Shown here one piece after another: positions 27,058 to 35,125 of a DNA stretch of 64,000 nt. The DNA comes from Sphingomonas carotinifaciens (GTDB lineage: Bacteria; Pseudomonadota; Alphaproteobacteria; Sphingomonadales; Sphingomonadaceae), in NCBI RefSeq assembly GCF_009789535.1, contig NZ_WSUT01000005.1, positions 2,866,001 to 2,930,000 on the forward strand, given 5' to 3'. The position numbers and the translations under genes were made by a program. Under the pieces are notes generated by a model. It was not told the origin of the DNA. It searched no databases and worked only from the letters and a program-made list of their open reading frames with translations. The stretch's first letter is position 1, and every line of letters starts with the position of its first letter.

Positions 27058-28154
27058 TCGGACATCCCATGACCTATCTGCGCTATTCGCCCGACATCGA
27101 AACACGCGAGCCCGACGAACAGGAGAGCATCGACGGCATCATCCAGGGCATGACCCAGGAGAGCCAGACGGTCGAGAAGCGAGACGGGCACGCGGTACGG
27201 GCGAGTCATGCCAAGAGTACGGCCTGTGTGATCGGCAAGCTCATCGTCGCGCCCGGGTTGCCGCCCGAACTCGCACAAGGCCTCTTCGCGGAACCAGGCA
27301 CGTTCGATGTAGCCGTCCGCTTCGCGCAAGGACCGGGCGAGAAGCTCGGCGATCGAGTCTCGACCCACCGCGGCATGTCGATCAAGGTGTTCGGCGTCGA
27401 AGGCGCGAAGCTGCCCGGCCATGATGCGCCGACGCAGGACTTCGTCCTCGCCAGCGGCACCACCTTCCCCGCGGGCACCGCCGCGGGTTTCCTCTCGCAA
27501 GCCAAGAAAATAGGCCTGACGGTTCCCATGCCTGAGGGGGTGAAGAGCGCGGCCGCCTCCGTCGCTCGCAACATCAACAAGGTGTTGAACGCGGTTGGTG
27601 TGGGCCCAAGCCCGACGCTCGACTTCTATGGCCACCCCTTCAGCCACCCGCTGGTCGAGGAATATTTCAGCCAGTGCCCGGTACGCTTCGGCGATCACGT
27701 CGCGAAGATTGGGGCCTTTCCCGTTTCGGCCGGGCAACAGGCGCTCGCCGATTGGCAGCTCGACCCGCATCAGGATGAGGATGGTTTCCGCCATGCCGCG
27801 GTCGATTATTTCAAGGGCAACGATGCGGTGTTCGAGCTTCGGGCGCAGCTGTGGACCGATGCCGTGACGCAGCCCATTGAGGACACCTCCGTCGACTGGC
27901 CGACGAGCGAAAGTGAGTACCGCACCGTCGCCACGATCCGACTGCCGCGACAGTCAGCCTATGCGCCGGACCGCGTCCGCTATTTCGATGAGGTGATGAC
28001 GTTCCGCCCGGCCCATAGCCTGGAGGTCCATCGCCCGCTCGGCGGTGTGATGCGCGCACGCATGCAGGTCTATCAGGCGCTCAGCGACTTCCGTCACCGC
28101 GAGAACGGTATCGCGGCTACCAACACCGCCGACATCCACGACATCCCGGCCTGA
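27054..28154 (+). CDS. Catalase-like heme protein (small catalase family)
   Basis: 366 aa. The start ATG 27054 overlaps the upstream stop (ATGA); MTYLRYSP at 27069 is an alternative. No signal peptide. It has the catalase-fold pattern of the y4iL/SrpA-like group: AVRFAQGPGEKLGDRVSTHR region with STHRGMSIKVFGV (about 100-115), PTQDFVLASGTTF, a long helical insertion, and PDRVRYFDEVMTFRPAHSLE with the proximal heme-ligand region near the C-terminus. These proteins lack parts of classical catalases and may act as heme peroxygenases or peroxidases. Operon position between hydrolase/propeller and DJ-1 genes suggests peroxide or electrophile defence. Confidence 0.85.
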   Translation: MIGHPMTYLRYSPDIETREPDEQESIDGIIQGMTQESQTVEKRDGHAVRASHAKSTACVIGKLIVAPGLPPELAQGLFAEPGTFDVAVRFAQGPGEKLGDRVSTHRGMSIKVFGVEGAKLPGHDAPTQDFVLASGTTFPAGTAAGFLSQAKKIGLTVPMPEGVKSAAASVARNINKVLNAVGVGPSPTLDFYGHPFSHPLVEEYFSQCPVRFGDHVAKIGAFPVSAGQQALADWQLDPHQDEDGFRHAAVDYFKGNDAVFELRAQLWTDAVTQPIEDTSVDWPTSESEYRTVATIRLPRQSAYAPDRVRYFDEVMTFRPAHSLEVHRPLGGVMRARMQVYQALSDFRHRENGIAATNTADIHDIPA

Positions 28155-28193
28155 GCCAAAGCGCCAGTGCTACCGATAGTGAGAGGACAATCC

Positions 28194-28763
28194 ATGAAGC
28201 TTGAAGGCAAGAACATCGCAATTCTGATCGCGCCACGCGGCACTGAAGAACCCGAATTCGCCAAGCCGAAGGCTGCAATTGAGGAAGCAGGTGGGCAGGT
28301 CACCGTCATCAGTCTGGAGACGGGCGAAGCGGAGACGTTCAACAACGATCTCGATCCTGGCGCGAAGTTCACGATCGATAACGCGATCGACGACGTCTCG
28401 ACCGACGAGTTCGACGGGCTCGTCATCCCGGGCGGCTGCGTCGGCGCTGACAAGCTGCGAGGGTCAGACAAGGTCATCGCGTTCGTGCGCGACTTCTTCG
28501 CCGCGAAGAAGCCCGTTGCCGCGATCTGCCACGCGCCCTGGACGCTGATCGAGGCCGATCAGGTCCGCGATCGGACGCTGACGTCGTTCCCGACCCTTCA
28601 GACCGACATCGAGAACGCAGGTGGCACCTGGGTCGATCAGGAAGTCGTCGTCGATCAGGGTTTGGTCACCAGCCGCAACCCTGACGATCTACCAGCCTTC
28701 TGCGCCAAGCTGGTCGAGGAGTTCTGTGAAGGCAAGCACGACGCACAGGCGGAGAACGCATGA
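28194..28763 (+). CDS. DJ-1/PfpI family type 1 glutamine-amidotransferase-like protein
   Basis: 189 aa from ATG 28194 (GAGAGG upstream). Class I amidotransferase/DJ-1 fold: NIAILIAPRGTEEPEFAKPK at the start (contains the family Glu), VIPGGCVGADKLRG, and the nucleophile elbow AICHAPW with Cys about 112 followed by His. It resembles the YhbO/PfpI stress-protease/deglycase group. No signal peptide. The stop overlaps the next start by four bases, so it belongs to the detoxification operon. Confidence 0.93.
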   Translation: MKLEGKNIAILIAPRGTEEPEFAKPKAAIEEAGGQVTVISLETGEAETFNNDLDPGAKFTIDNAIDDVSTDEFDGLVIPGGCVGADKLRGSDKVIAFVRDFFAAKKPVAAICHAPWTLIEADQVRDRTLTSFPTLQTDIENAGGTWVDQEVVVDQGLVTSRNPDDLPAFCAKLVEEFCEGKHDAQAENA

Positions 28764-29524
28764 TGGCGCGCTTCTCCGACAAGGTCGTCGTCATCACCGG
28801 TGCCGCATCGGGGATCGGTGAGGGAGCAGCGCGCCGCTTCGCCGAGGAAGGTGCGACGCTGGTTCTGGGCGACGTTGACAAGAGCGCGCTCGACAAGCTG
28901 GCGAGCGAGCTCGGCGGTACGGTCGAGGCGTATGAAACCGACGTGTCCGATCGCGCTGCGTGCGAGGCGTTGGTCCAGGCGGCAGTCGATCGGTTCGGGC
29001 GGATCGACGTGCTGGTCAACGACGCCGGCGTCGATCATCTCGGCAAGGTCGATGAGGGCGACTTTGCCGAATTCACCAAGGTGATCGAGACCGACCTGTA
29101 CGGCGTCGTTCACATGAGCCGCGCGGCAATTCCCCATCTGCGCCAATCGAAGGGCTGCATTGTCAACGTCTCGTCGGTGTCGGGGTTAGGCGGCGATTGG
29201 AACCACAGCTTCTACTGCGCGGCAAAGGGGGCGGTCAGCAACTTCACCCGTGCCCTGGCGATGGACGAGGCCAGGAACGGCGTCCGCGTTAATGCGGTGA
29301 ATCCCTCCCTCACCTATACCGCGCTGACCGCCGGGATGAAGGAACAGCCCGATCTGATCGCCAAGTTTGAAGAGCGCATTCCGCTTGGGCGCGGCGCTGA
29401 GCCCGCCGACATCTCGGGCGTGATCGCGTTTCTGGCAAGCGAGGACGCGCGGTTCGTTACCGGTGTAAACCTGCCGGTCGATGGTGGATTAACCGCGTCG
29501 AACGGGCAACCGCCGCTGTCGTAA
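28760..29524 (+). CDS. SDR family oxidoreductase
   Basis: 254 aa, start overlapping the DJ-1 stop (ATGA). Classical short-chain dehydrogenase: TGAASGIGEGAA cofactor loop (about 14-25), DVDK after strand 2, NDAG instead of NNAG at about 91, catalytic Ser region NVSSVSG, YCAAK with Tyr about 152 and Lys 156, and the C-terminal signature GVIAFLASEDARFVTGVNLP. The acidic residue after strand 2 favours NAD(H). Substrate unknown. Confidence 0.93.
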   Translation: MMARFSDKVVVITGAASGIGEGAARRFAEEGATLVLGDVDKSALDKLASELGGTVEAYETDVSDRAACEALVQAAVDRFGRIDVLVNDAGVDHLGKVDEGDFAEFTKVIETDLYGVVHMSRAAIPHLRQSKGCIVNVSSVSGLGGDWNHSFYCAAKGAVSNFTRALAMDEARNGVRVNAVNPSLTYTALTAGMKEQPDLIAKFEERIPLGRGAEPADISGVIAFLASEDARFVTGVNLPVDGGLTASNGQPPLS

Positions 29525-29576
29525 TAATTGGGGGCGGGCCCGCGTGTCCCCCCCTCCCCAACCTTGGGAACCAAGC

Positions 29577-29993
29577 ATGTCGATTGCATCGAACAAGGCC
29601 CTTGCTCTCGCCTATTTTCCCGCCTTCCGAGACCGAGATGAGAAGTGGTGGGACGCCCACATCGCGCCCGGATTTATCCGCCACGATCCCGGACTCGGCT
29701 TCGCGGTCGAGGGGCTGGCGGGGATCAGAAAGCTGGCGGAGGTACTGCACGGCGGCTTCTCGGAGATCGTTTATCCGATCGTGCACGTTGTGGCGGAGGG
29801 CGACCGCGTCCTTGTCCACCTGCGCCAGGTCGCGACCCATTCGGGTGAGTATGAGGGCACCCCGGCGACGGACACTCGCACCGATATCGAGGTCATGGAC
29901 CTGTTCCGCGTCGAAGGCGACCAACTGGTCGAACATTGGGCGCTGATGGACAATCTCACCCTGCTCAAGCAGATCGGCGCAGTAGATGCCTGA
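29577..29993 (+). CDS. SnoaL/NTF2-like protein
   Basis: 138 aa from ATG 29577 (GGGAACC upstream). A single cone-like alpha+beta domain: KALALAYFPAFRDRDEKWWD, GFIRHDPGLGFAVEGLAGI, then VLVHLRQVATHSGE and EVMDLFRVEGDQLVEHWALM. This is the SnoaL-like polyketide cyclase/nuclear transport factor 2 superfamily often co-transcribed with SDRs. The stop overlaps the following SDR start by 8 bp. No signal peptide. Confidence 0.88.
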   Translation: MSIASNKALALAYFPAFRDRDEKWWDAHIAPGFIRHDPGLGFAVEGLAGIRKLAEVLHGGFSEIVYPIVHVVAEGDRVLVHLRQVATHSGEYEGTPATDTRTDIEVMDLFRVEGDQLVEHWALMDNLTLLKQIGAVDA

Positions 29994-30405
29994 CATGTCC
30001 AAAAACCCGGCCAAGGTCGCGATCGTCACCGGTGCTTCGCAGGGTTTGGGTGACGGCATCGCGGCCGGTTACCGTGCGCGTGGCTGGCGCGTGGTCGGCG
30101 TCTCGCGATCGATCGAGGCGGCGGATGAGCACGATTGGGTGACGGTCGCCGGCGATGTTGCCAATCCGGATACCGCCCGCCGTGCGGTTGATCTGGCTTG
30201 TGATCGCTTCGGTCGCGTGGATACCCTCGTCAACAACGCCGGGCTCTTCATCGGCGCCGCGTTCACCGACTATACGCTCGAGCAATATGCGCAGATGACG
30301 CGCACCAACCTCGATGGCTTCTTCTGGACTTGCCCCGCTCAAATGGAGAGGCATTTGCTCAGCGTGGCGCGGTTTGTTCGAACTGCGGCGGGCTGGTGTA
30401 GTTGA
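29986..30405 (+). pseudogene. SDR family oxidoreductase truncated by IS insertion
   Basis: Starts MPDMSKNPAKVAIVTGASQG (cofactor motif TGASQGLGDG) and runs through LVNNAG to TRTNLDGFFW. At 30325 the host sequence ends and the IS3 element begins. The last 27 codons to the TGA at 30405 come from the IS end. The catalytic Tyr-Lys region is lost and does not reappear on the other side of the IS, so sequence beyond was deleted. About 113 host residues of about 240 remain. Confidence 0.85.
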
Positions 30406-31219
30406 GCGCGGAGTGGCGCCGGACGGGGTTGTAGAAGCCGTCGATATAGCGGGCAAAGGCCTGCTCGGCCTGGGCACGGGTATAGAAGACGGTGGGCCAG
30501 ACGAGTTCGGATTTGATGGTCTTGAAGAATGTCTCGACCATGGCGTTATCGTAGCAATTTCCCTTTCCCGACATGGAGATGCGGATGCCGTGGCGACGCA
30601 GCTCGGCTTGGTAGTCCACCGAACAATACTGGCTACCGCGGTCCGAATGATGAATGAGCCCCTTGGGGGGACGCCGCATGACGAGCGCCTTGCGCAGGGC
30701 AGCCAGCGCCAGATCGCGGTGCAGCCGGTCGCCGACAGCCCAGCCGACGACGCGGCGGGAGAAGAGGTCGATGACCACCGCCAGGTAGAGCCATCCCTCC
30801 CGTGTCCAGACGTACGAGATGTCGACGCCCCACTTCTGGTTGGTTGCCGTCGCGGTGAAATCCTGGTCGATGATGTTCGGCGCGATCGGCCAGGCGTGTT
30901 CGCTGTCGGTCGTGCGTTTGAACCTGCGCTTCTGCCGGGCACGCAGGTCGTTCTCGCGCATCAGCCGCGCCGTGCGACGCCGCCCGATGGCAAAGCCATC
31001 ATCCTGCAACTCGCGCGTCATTCTCGGACTGCCATAGGTGCCGTTCGACAGGGCAAAAGCCGAGCGGACATGCGCCAGCATCACCATGTCATCGCGCTGA
31101 CGCCGACTGGCCGGGCGATCCTTCCAAGCGAAGTAGCCGCTCTGGCTGACGCCGAGCACCCGGCAGAGGCGGTGGACCGGGAAATCCTCTCTCGCCCGAT
31201 CGATGAGCTGGAACCTCAT
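30359..31219 (-). CDS. IS3 OrfB transposase catalytic part, copy 1
   Basis: 286 aa. An HTH_21-type segment (RLCRVLGVSQSGYFAWKDRP) is followed by an integrase core with the DDE triad Asp 133 (KWGVDISYVW), Asp 193 (HHSDRGSQYC) and Glu 229 (NAMVETFFKT); the second Asp and Glu are separated by 35 residues as in the family. The start ATG overlaps the orfA stop by four bases and lies in the -1 frame of orfA. The slippery TTTTTTC at 31243-31237 should yield an OrfAB fusion. Confidence 0.94.
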   Translation of the reverse strand: MRFQLIDRAREDFPVHRLCRVLGVSQSGYFAWKDRPASRRQRDDMVMLAHVRSAFALSNGTYGSPRMTRELQDDGFAIGRRRTARLMRENDLRARQKRRFKRTTDSEHAWPIAPNIIDQDFTATATNQKWGVDISYVWTREGWLYLAVVIDLFSRRVVGWAVGDRLHRDLALAALRKALVMRRPPKGLIHHSDRGSQYCSVDYQAELRRHGIRISMSGKGNCYDNAMVETFFKTIKSELVWPTVFYTRAQAEQAFARYIDGFYNPVRRHSALNYTSPPQFEQTAPR

Positions 31220-31509
31220 CGATTTCCCTCCCGGGCGAAAAAAGCGGTCGCCCGCTTCAGTATGTCACGCTCCTGTCGAAGGATCTCATTCTCCCGCCGA
31301 AGGCGCTTCAACTCGGCAGCCATATCCGCCTGCGGCGCTTGATCCGGCGTATCCACCAGACGATCCCGGCTGCGGCTGATCCAGCGCACCAGCGTCGATA
31401 GCCCCACTCCCAGATCCTCCGCTATTTCGCGCTGCGTCCGTCCGCTGGTCGCCACCAGCCGATCCGCTTCGTCCTCAAACTCCTTCGTGAACCGTCGCTG
31501 CTTCGTCAT
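31216..31509 (-). CDS. IS3 OrfA (HTH/leucine-zipper part), copy 1
   Basis: 97 aa. Helix-turn-helix of transposase_8 type (FEDEADRLVATSGRTQREIA, then VGLSTLVRWI) and a C-terminal leucine-zipper-like helix (ELKRLRRENEILRQERDILK). In IS3 elements OrfA binds the ends, and the OrfAB frameshift product is the active transposase. A T6C run at 31243-31237, in frame T-TTT-TTC within codons GCT TTT TTC, is a typical -1 slip site just before the stop. Confidence 0.92.
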   Translation of the reverse strand: MTKQRRFTKEFEDEADRLVATSGRTQREIAEDLGVGLSTLVRWISRSRDRLVDTPDQAPQADMAAELKRLRRENEILRQERDILKRATAFFAREGNR

Positions 31510-31562
31510 TGAGTTCGCCTTTCACTTCAAGGGAACTCTCCACTTTGCCGAGGCAAGTCCAC

Positions 31563-31631
31563 AGTACAGTGCGTTACCTTGGCGTGGACGTGGAAGATGC
31601 GTTGGAGTTGGCGGAACGAACCGAGGTGTAA
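31563..31631 (+). pseudogene. C-terminal scrap of a tyrosine recombinase
   Basis: Twenty-two codons read STVRYLGVDVEDALELAER and end in TAA 31631. This is the usual C-terminus of phage-type integrases, with the nucleophilic Tyr in TVRYLG. The rest of the gene is absent: the IS3 end is immediately upstream. It indicates that an integrase gene was cut and mostly deleted when the IS arrived. Confidence 0.65.
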
Positions 31632-31634
31632 GTA

Positions 31635-31698
31635 GACCCAGTTACAGACGCTCACGCCCCTTCTTGCGCTTGCCAACTTCAGACATCCGTTCACGTTC
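31635..31698 (+). repeat. Dispersed 64-bp element, copy 2
   Basis: GACCCA, GTTACAGACGCTCACG, a 25-nt spacer and GACATCCGTTCACGTTC. It begins 4 bp after the stop of the integrase scrap. Confidence 0.7.
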
Positions 31699-32218
31699 AA
31701 TGCGCATGATAGCGACCCTGCACGGCAACGAACCAGTTGTCTCGAAAACGATCGAGTAGTCGGAAAGCCTGCCGCGGGGGGTACGCCTAGGTCACTTGGC
31801 ACCGGCAAGTCCGCTGACTACCAGAGCCATCTGATCCTCACTTACGCCGGGCCTGATCCAGCCTGAGCACTCCACCTCGGCTAGTCCGCGAAGAAGTACC
31901 CAGAACGTCTCGGTCGCGGTCTCATCGCGCCATGACAGATTAACGACCACTCCGAGCGCCACAAAGGCGGCGTGCAGTTCGGGCCTTTGGGAACGCAATA
32001 GCGACTAACATTGATTTACGACCTGTTTTCCGCCTCGTTGCCACTGCCGTTGGCGCCATTGCCTGATTGACAGCTTCGGACCGCAAGCGCGCACGGACGC
32101 GCAGAAACCGTCTCCCCCGCCGCTATATCGCGATTCATGCCCTTATTCCGCGGCATTAGTCAGCTGTTAGCACACGTTCGATCATGGAATGAATTCGCTA
32201 TGACGATACGGGAAGTCG
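31699..32218. other. Intergenic, nothing certain
   Basis: A TTG-started minus frame at 31792-31998 (ELHAAFVALGVVVNLSWRDE) looks faintly protein-like but has no ribosome site or known family. Otherwise no feature is recognised before the GAF gene. Confidence 0.4.
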
Positions 32219-32725
32219 ATGCTCAAATTCTTGTTTCGTGAACACCGCCGTTCCCTGGCGGTTCGCGAATTGACCGGTCCGGACCCGTCGCCGGGGCCTG
32301 TTTTCGACCGCTTCGTCAACGCCGCTGCTTCCGCCTTTGCCGCTCCGATGGCGGCGATGTCGCTGATCCATGGTGACAAACAGATTGTCACGGCTGGCCA
32401 CGGTTTTCCAACAGGCTGCATGCCGCGTGATGAAGGTTTCTGCAGCTATACGCTCGGTTGCGCGAACGTCCTGGAGTGCTGTGACCCGCAGCGCGATCCG
32501 CGCTTCGCCACCTTGCCTGGCGTCCTCGGGGAACCGCACGTCCGCTATTATATCGGTGCGCGACTACGCCTGCTGAATGGTATCGATGTCGGCGCCCTTT
32601 GCGTGGTTGATACGGCCCATCGAGCGCCGGCCTCCGACGATCAAAAAGCCTATCTTCTGGGTCTTGCCCGCCAAGCTGCCATGTCGCTGGAAAGCCGTCT
32701 GGACCTGTGGGGGCACGCCGCATGA
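32219..32725 (+). CDS. GAF domain protein
   Basis: 168 aa, one GAF domain: PVFDRFVNAAASAFAAPMAA, MSLIHGDKQIVTAGHGFPTG, RDEGFCSYTLGCANVLECCD and YYIGARLRLLNGIDVGALCV. Several Cys (positions near 66, 73, 80, 86-87) could bind a chromophore, heme or act in redox sensing; the family binds small ligands. No catalytic output domain is present. The stop overlaps the start of the MHYT-GGDEF-EAL gene, so this is probably a sensory input partner for c-di-GMP signalling. Confidence 0.88.
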   Translation: MLKFLFREHRRSLAVRELTGPDPSPGPVFDRFVNAAASAFAAPMAAMSLIHGDKQIVTAGHGFPTGCMPRDEGFCSYTLGCANVLECCDPQRDPRFATLPGVLGEPHVRYYIGARLRLLNGIDVGALCVVDTAHRAPASDDQKAYLLGLARQAAMSLESRLDLWGHAA

Positions 32726-34776
32726 TGCGCATAGCCTTGTGCATCGCCCAGGAACACGATGCACGGCTCGTCGCCTTGGCCTTGCTGGTCTGTCTCGTCG
32801 GGTCATCGGCGACCATCCAGCTGTTCGGCCGCATCAAATCGGCAAGCGGTAAAAGCCGGCTGGGCTGGGTGCTGCTGGCGGCCGTCGCCACGGGGACCAT
32901 GGTCTGGGCCACGCACTTCGTTGCGATGATGGCTTTTCGTGCTCACGCGCCGGTCGTGCTTGACCCCTTGCTGACGCTCCTGTCGCTGCTCGCCGCTATC
33001 GGGCTGGCGGTGCCCGGTCTGGCCACTGCCGCCACTTGCAAGCGATGGGGCGGCCTGGCCGGGGGTGGCATTGTCGGGATCGCGATCTCACTTATGCATT
33101 ACCTTGGCATGTCCGCTTACCGGGTCGACGGCATCGTGACCTGGGCCTGGGGCTATGTCGTGGCATCGGTGCTGCTGTCGGTCGCACTCGGCGGAATCGC
33201 CTTCCACCTGCTGACCACGCGCCGGCCATGGCGGCGAATGCATGCGGTATTGCTGTTGAGCCTCGCCGTCGCCGCGCTGCATTTCACAGGCATGGCGGCA
33301 ATGAGCATCACCGTGCTGAAGCTGGGCGATGGTCTGTCTGACCTGACAATGGTTGGCCTTGCCATTGCCACGGCCGTTGCATCACTCATCATCGTCGGCT
33401 GCGCAGCGATAAGTGCCCTGATCGACGGCCATACGCAAAGCGAGTCCTACCGCCGCTTGCGTCGCATGGCGTTGCACGACGGACTAACCGATCTACCAAA
33501 TAGAATGAGCTTCATTGAGGAGTTGGAGCGTCGTTTCCTGGTGAAGGGCGGCTATGCGTGCATGGCCGTCGTCATGATGGACCTTTCCCGCTTCAAGGTG
33601 GTCAACGACACCTACGGGCACCAGGCCGGCGACCAGCTTCTGATGGCGCTGGCCGCCCGGTTGACAGCCCTTTTGAAACCTGAGGAATGTGTCGGGCGGT
33701 TGGGCGGCGACGAGTTTGCCGCGATCATATCCTATGACGAACCACAAGATCTCAGTGATTTCCTTGATCGCCTACGCACCGCCTTTGTTGCGCCGTTCGT
33801 GTTCGATCGGTTCACCGCTGCGATCGGCGCCAACATCGGTGTCGCTCTGGCGGTGCACGACGGTTTCGATGCCGATGCCTTGCTCGCGAAAGCTGATCTG
33901 GCGATGTACCGGGCAAAGTCCGCCCATTCAGCAGAACCGTGCTTCTACGACGCGGAAATGGACGATGCGGCGCGTATCCGGCGCGAGCTCGTCGCCGACC
34001 TTCGGACCGCGATAGAAACCGAAGCGTTCGAGCTTCATTTCCAGGTGCAGGCCGCGGTCGCGACCGGGGAGATTACGGGCTACGAAGCGCTGGTGCGCTG
34101 GCACCATCCGGCCAGGGGCATGATTTCGCCTGCGGCCTTTATCCCGCTGGCCGAAGAAAGCGGCGAGATCGTGCCGCTCAGCATCTGGATCTTGCGTCGA
34201 GCCTGCTTCGAAGCGGCGTTGTGGCCGGACCAGCATAATGTGTCGGTGAACCTGTCACCGAAACATCTGAGTGATCCGCGCCTCATCGATACCGTTCGTG
34301 CCGCGCTGGCTGACAGCGGATTACCAGCCGGACGCCTGACCTTGGAACTGACAGAAAGTGCGATCATCCATGATCGCCGCTTCGCGCTCGAACAACTCCG
34401 CGCGCTGAAAGCCATGGGAATAGCCATAGCGCTGGACGATTTCGGCGTGGGTTACTCCTCGCTCGATGTTCTGCGATCGGTGCCGTTCGACTGCATCAAG
34501 CTCGATGCATCATTCGTTGCCGAGATCGAGCATGACGAGCAGGCCGTATCGATCCTGCGATCGGTGGCCAGCCTTGGCGCCACGTTGCAAATGCGGGTCC
34601 TGGCGGAAGGCATCGAAGAGCCTTCGCAGCTTTCGATCGTCGCGCGCGAGGGATGCTCTGCGATACAGGGGTATCTGATCGGGCGGCCGTCGCGCACCTT
34701 GGCCGATCCCGAGAGCATCAGGCAGACGATGATGCTGAAGCCCCGTTCAATCTCGGCCATCACCTCCGCAGCCTGA
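32722..34776 (+). CDS. MHYT-GGDEF-EAL cyclic-di-GMP signalling protein
   Basis: About 684 aa from ATG 32722, which overlaps the GAF gene stop (ATGA). Seven-helix MHYT sensor membrane domain (about 15-235) with its repeated motifs THFVAM, LMHYLGM and LHFTGM, proposed to bind a metal and sense gases. The GGDEF domain has an intact GGDEF at about 328-332 (GRLGGDEFA), and the EAL domain begins YEALVRW (Glu about 455) with DDFGVGYSSL and LAEGIEE. Both catalytic signatures look complete, so synthesis and hydrolysis of c-di-GMP are both possible. Confidence 0.95.
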   Translation: MMRIALCIAQEHDARLVALALLVCLVGSSATIQLFGRIKSASGKSRLGWVLLAAVATGTMVWATHFVAMMAFRAHAPVVLDPLLTLLSLLAAIGLAVPGLATAATCKRWGGLAGGGIVGIAISLMHYLGMSAYRVDGIVTWAWGYVVASVLLSVALGGIAFHLLTTRRPWRRMHAVLLLSLAVAALHFTGMAAMSITVLKLGDGLSDLTMVGLAIATAVASLIIVGCAAISALIDGHTQSESYRRLRRMALHDGLTDLPNRMSFIEELERRFLVKGGYACMAVVMMDLSRFKVVNDTYGHQAGDQLLMALAARLTALLKPEECVGRLGGDEFAAIISYDEPQDLSDFLDRLRTAFVAPFVFDRFTAAIGANIGVALAVHDGFDADALLAKADLAMYRAKSAHSAEPCFYDAEMDDAARIRRELVADLRTAIETEAFELHFQVQAAVATGEITGYEALVRWHHPARGMISPAAFIPLAEESGEIVPLSIWILRRACFEAALWPDQHNVSVNLSPKHLSDPRLIDTVRAALADSGLPAGRLTLELTESAIIHDRRFALEQLRALKAMGIAIALDDFGVGYSSLDVLRSVPFDCIKLDASFVAEIEHDEQAVSILRSVASLGATLQMRVLAEGIEEPSQLSIVAREGCSAIQGYLIGRPSRTLADPESIRQTMMLKPRSISAITSAA

Positions 34777-34837
34777 AATCATCCCGTTATCAAAGCCACC
34801 CCTCAAACATGGCGGTCAAGCTCGCTGTGCGCTTAGG

Positions 34838-34918
34838 TGTTTGATCCCACGGTTTGATGGTGCGATCCTCTCGTTGAAACGGAAGGAAGCCGTATGGGAC
34901 AGGTACGTCACGGAAGCG
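34838..34918 (+). mobile_element. IS481-like left-end remnant
   Basis: TGTTTGATCCCACGG... with ATG 34894 encoding MGQVRHGS, then a stop a few codons later. It is homologous to the fragment at 20966-21045 over about 80 bp. Only the IS end and first transposase codons remain. Confidence 0.65.
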
Positions 34919-35125
34919 TCCTCCACGTCACCTCCCCTTGGACCTAGCTCGGCTCAGCCCAGTCAGTCGAATACTGCCTCGACTATCCACGATTAGCACG
35001 ACCCAATGCACGAAGCCGCTGCGCGGCATGGGTTCCCGGCGGTGAGGTAGCGCGTCGACGGTGAGGTTTGGCTGCCCGGCGACGGCAGCAGACGATGAAG
35101 TTCCTTCAACGAGAGGAACGTCATA

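Larger units (their letters stand above)
30325..31561 (-). mobile_element. IS3-family insertion sequence, copy 1 (1237 bp)
   Basis: Bounded by imperfect 26-bp inverted repeats that both begin TGGACTTGCC and share TGGAGAG. It carries orfA and orfB on the minus strand. It appears identical to the copy at 50276-51512, exactly 19951 bp away in the same orientation. Flanking 3-4 bp (CTTC left, CAGT right) do not match, so there is no target duplication. The left side interrupts an SDR gene and the right side abuts the last 22 codons of a tyrosine recombinase. Confidence 0.92.
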
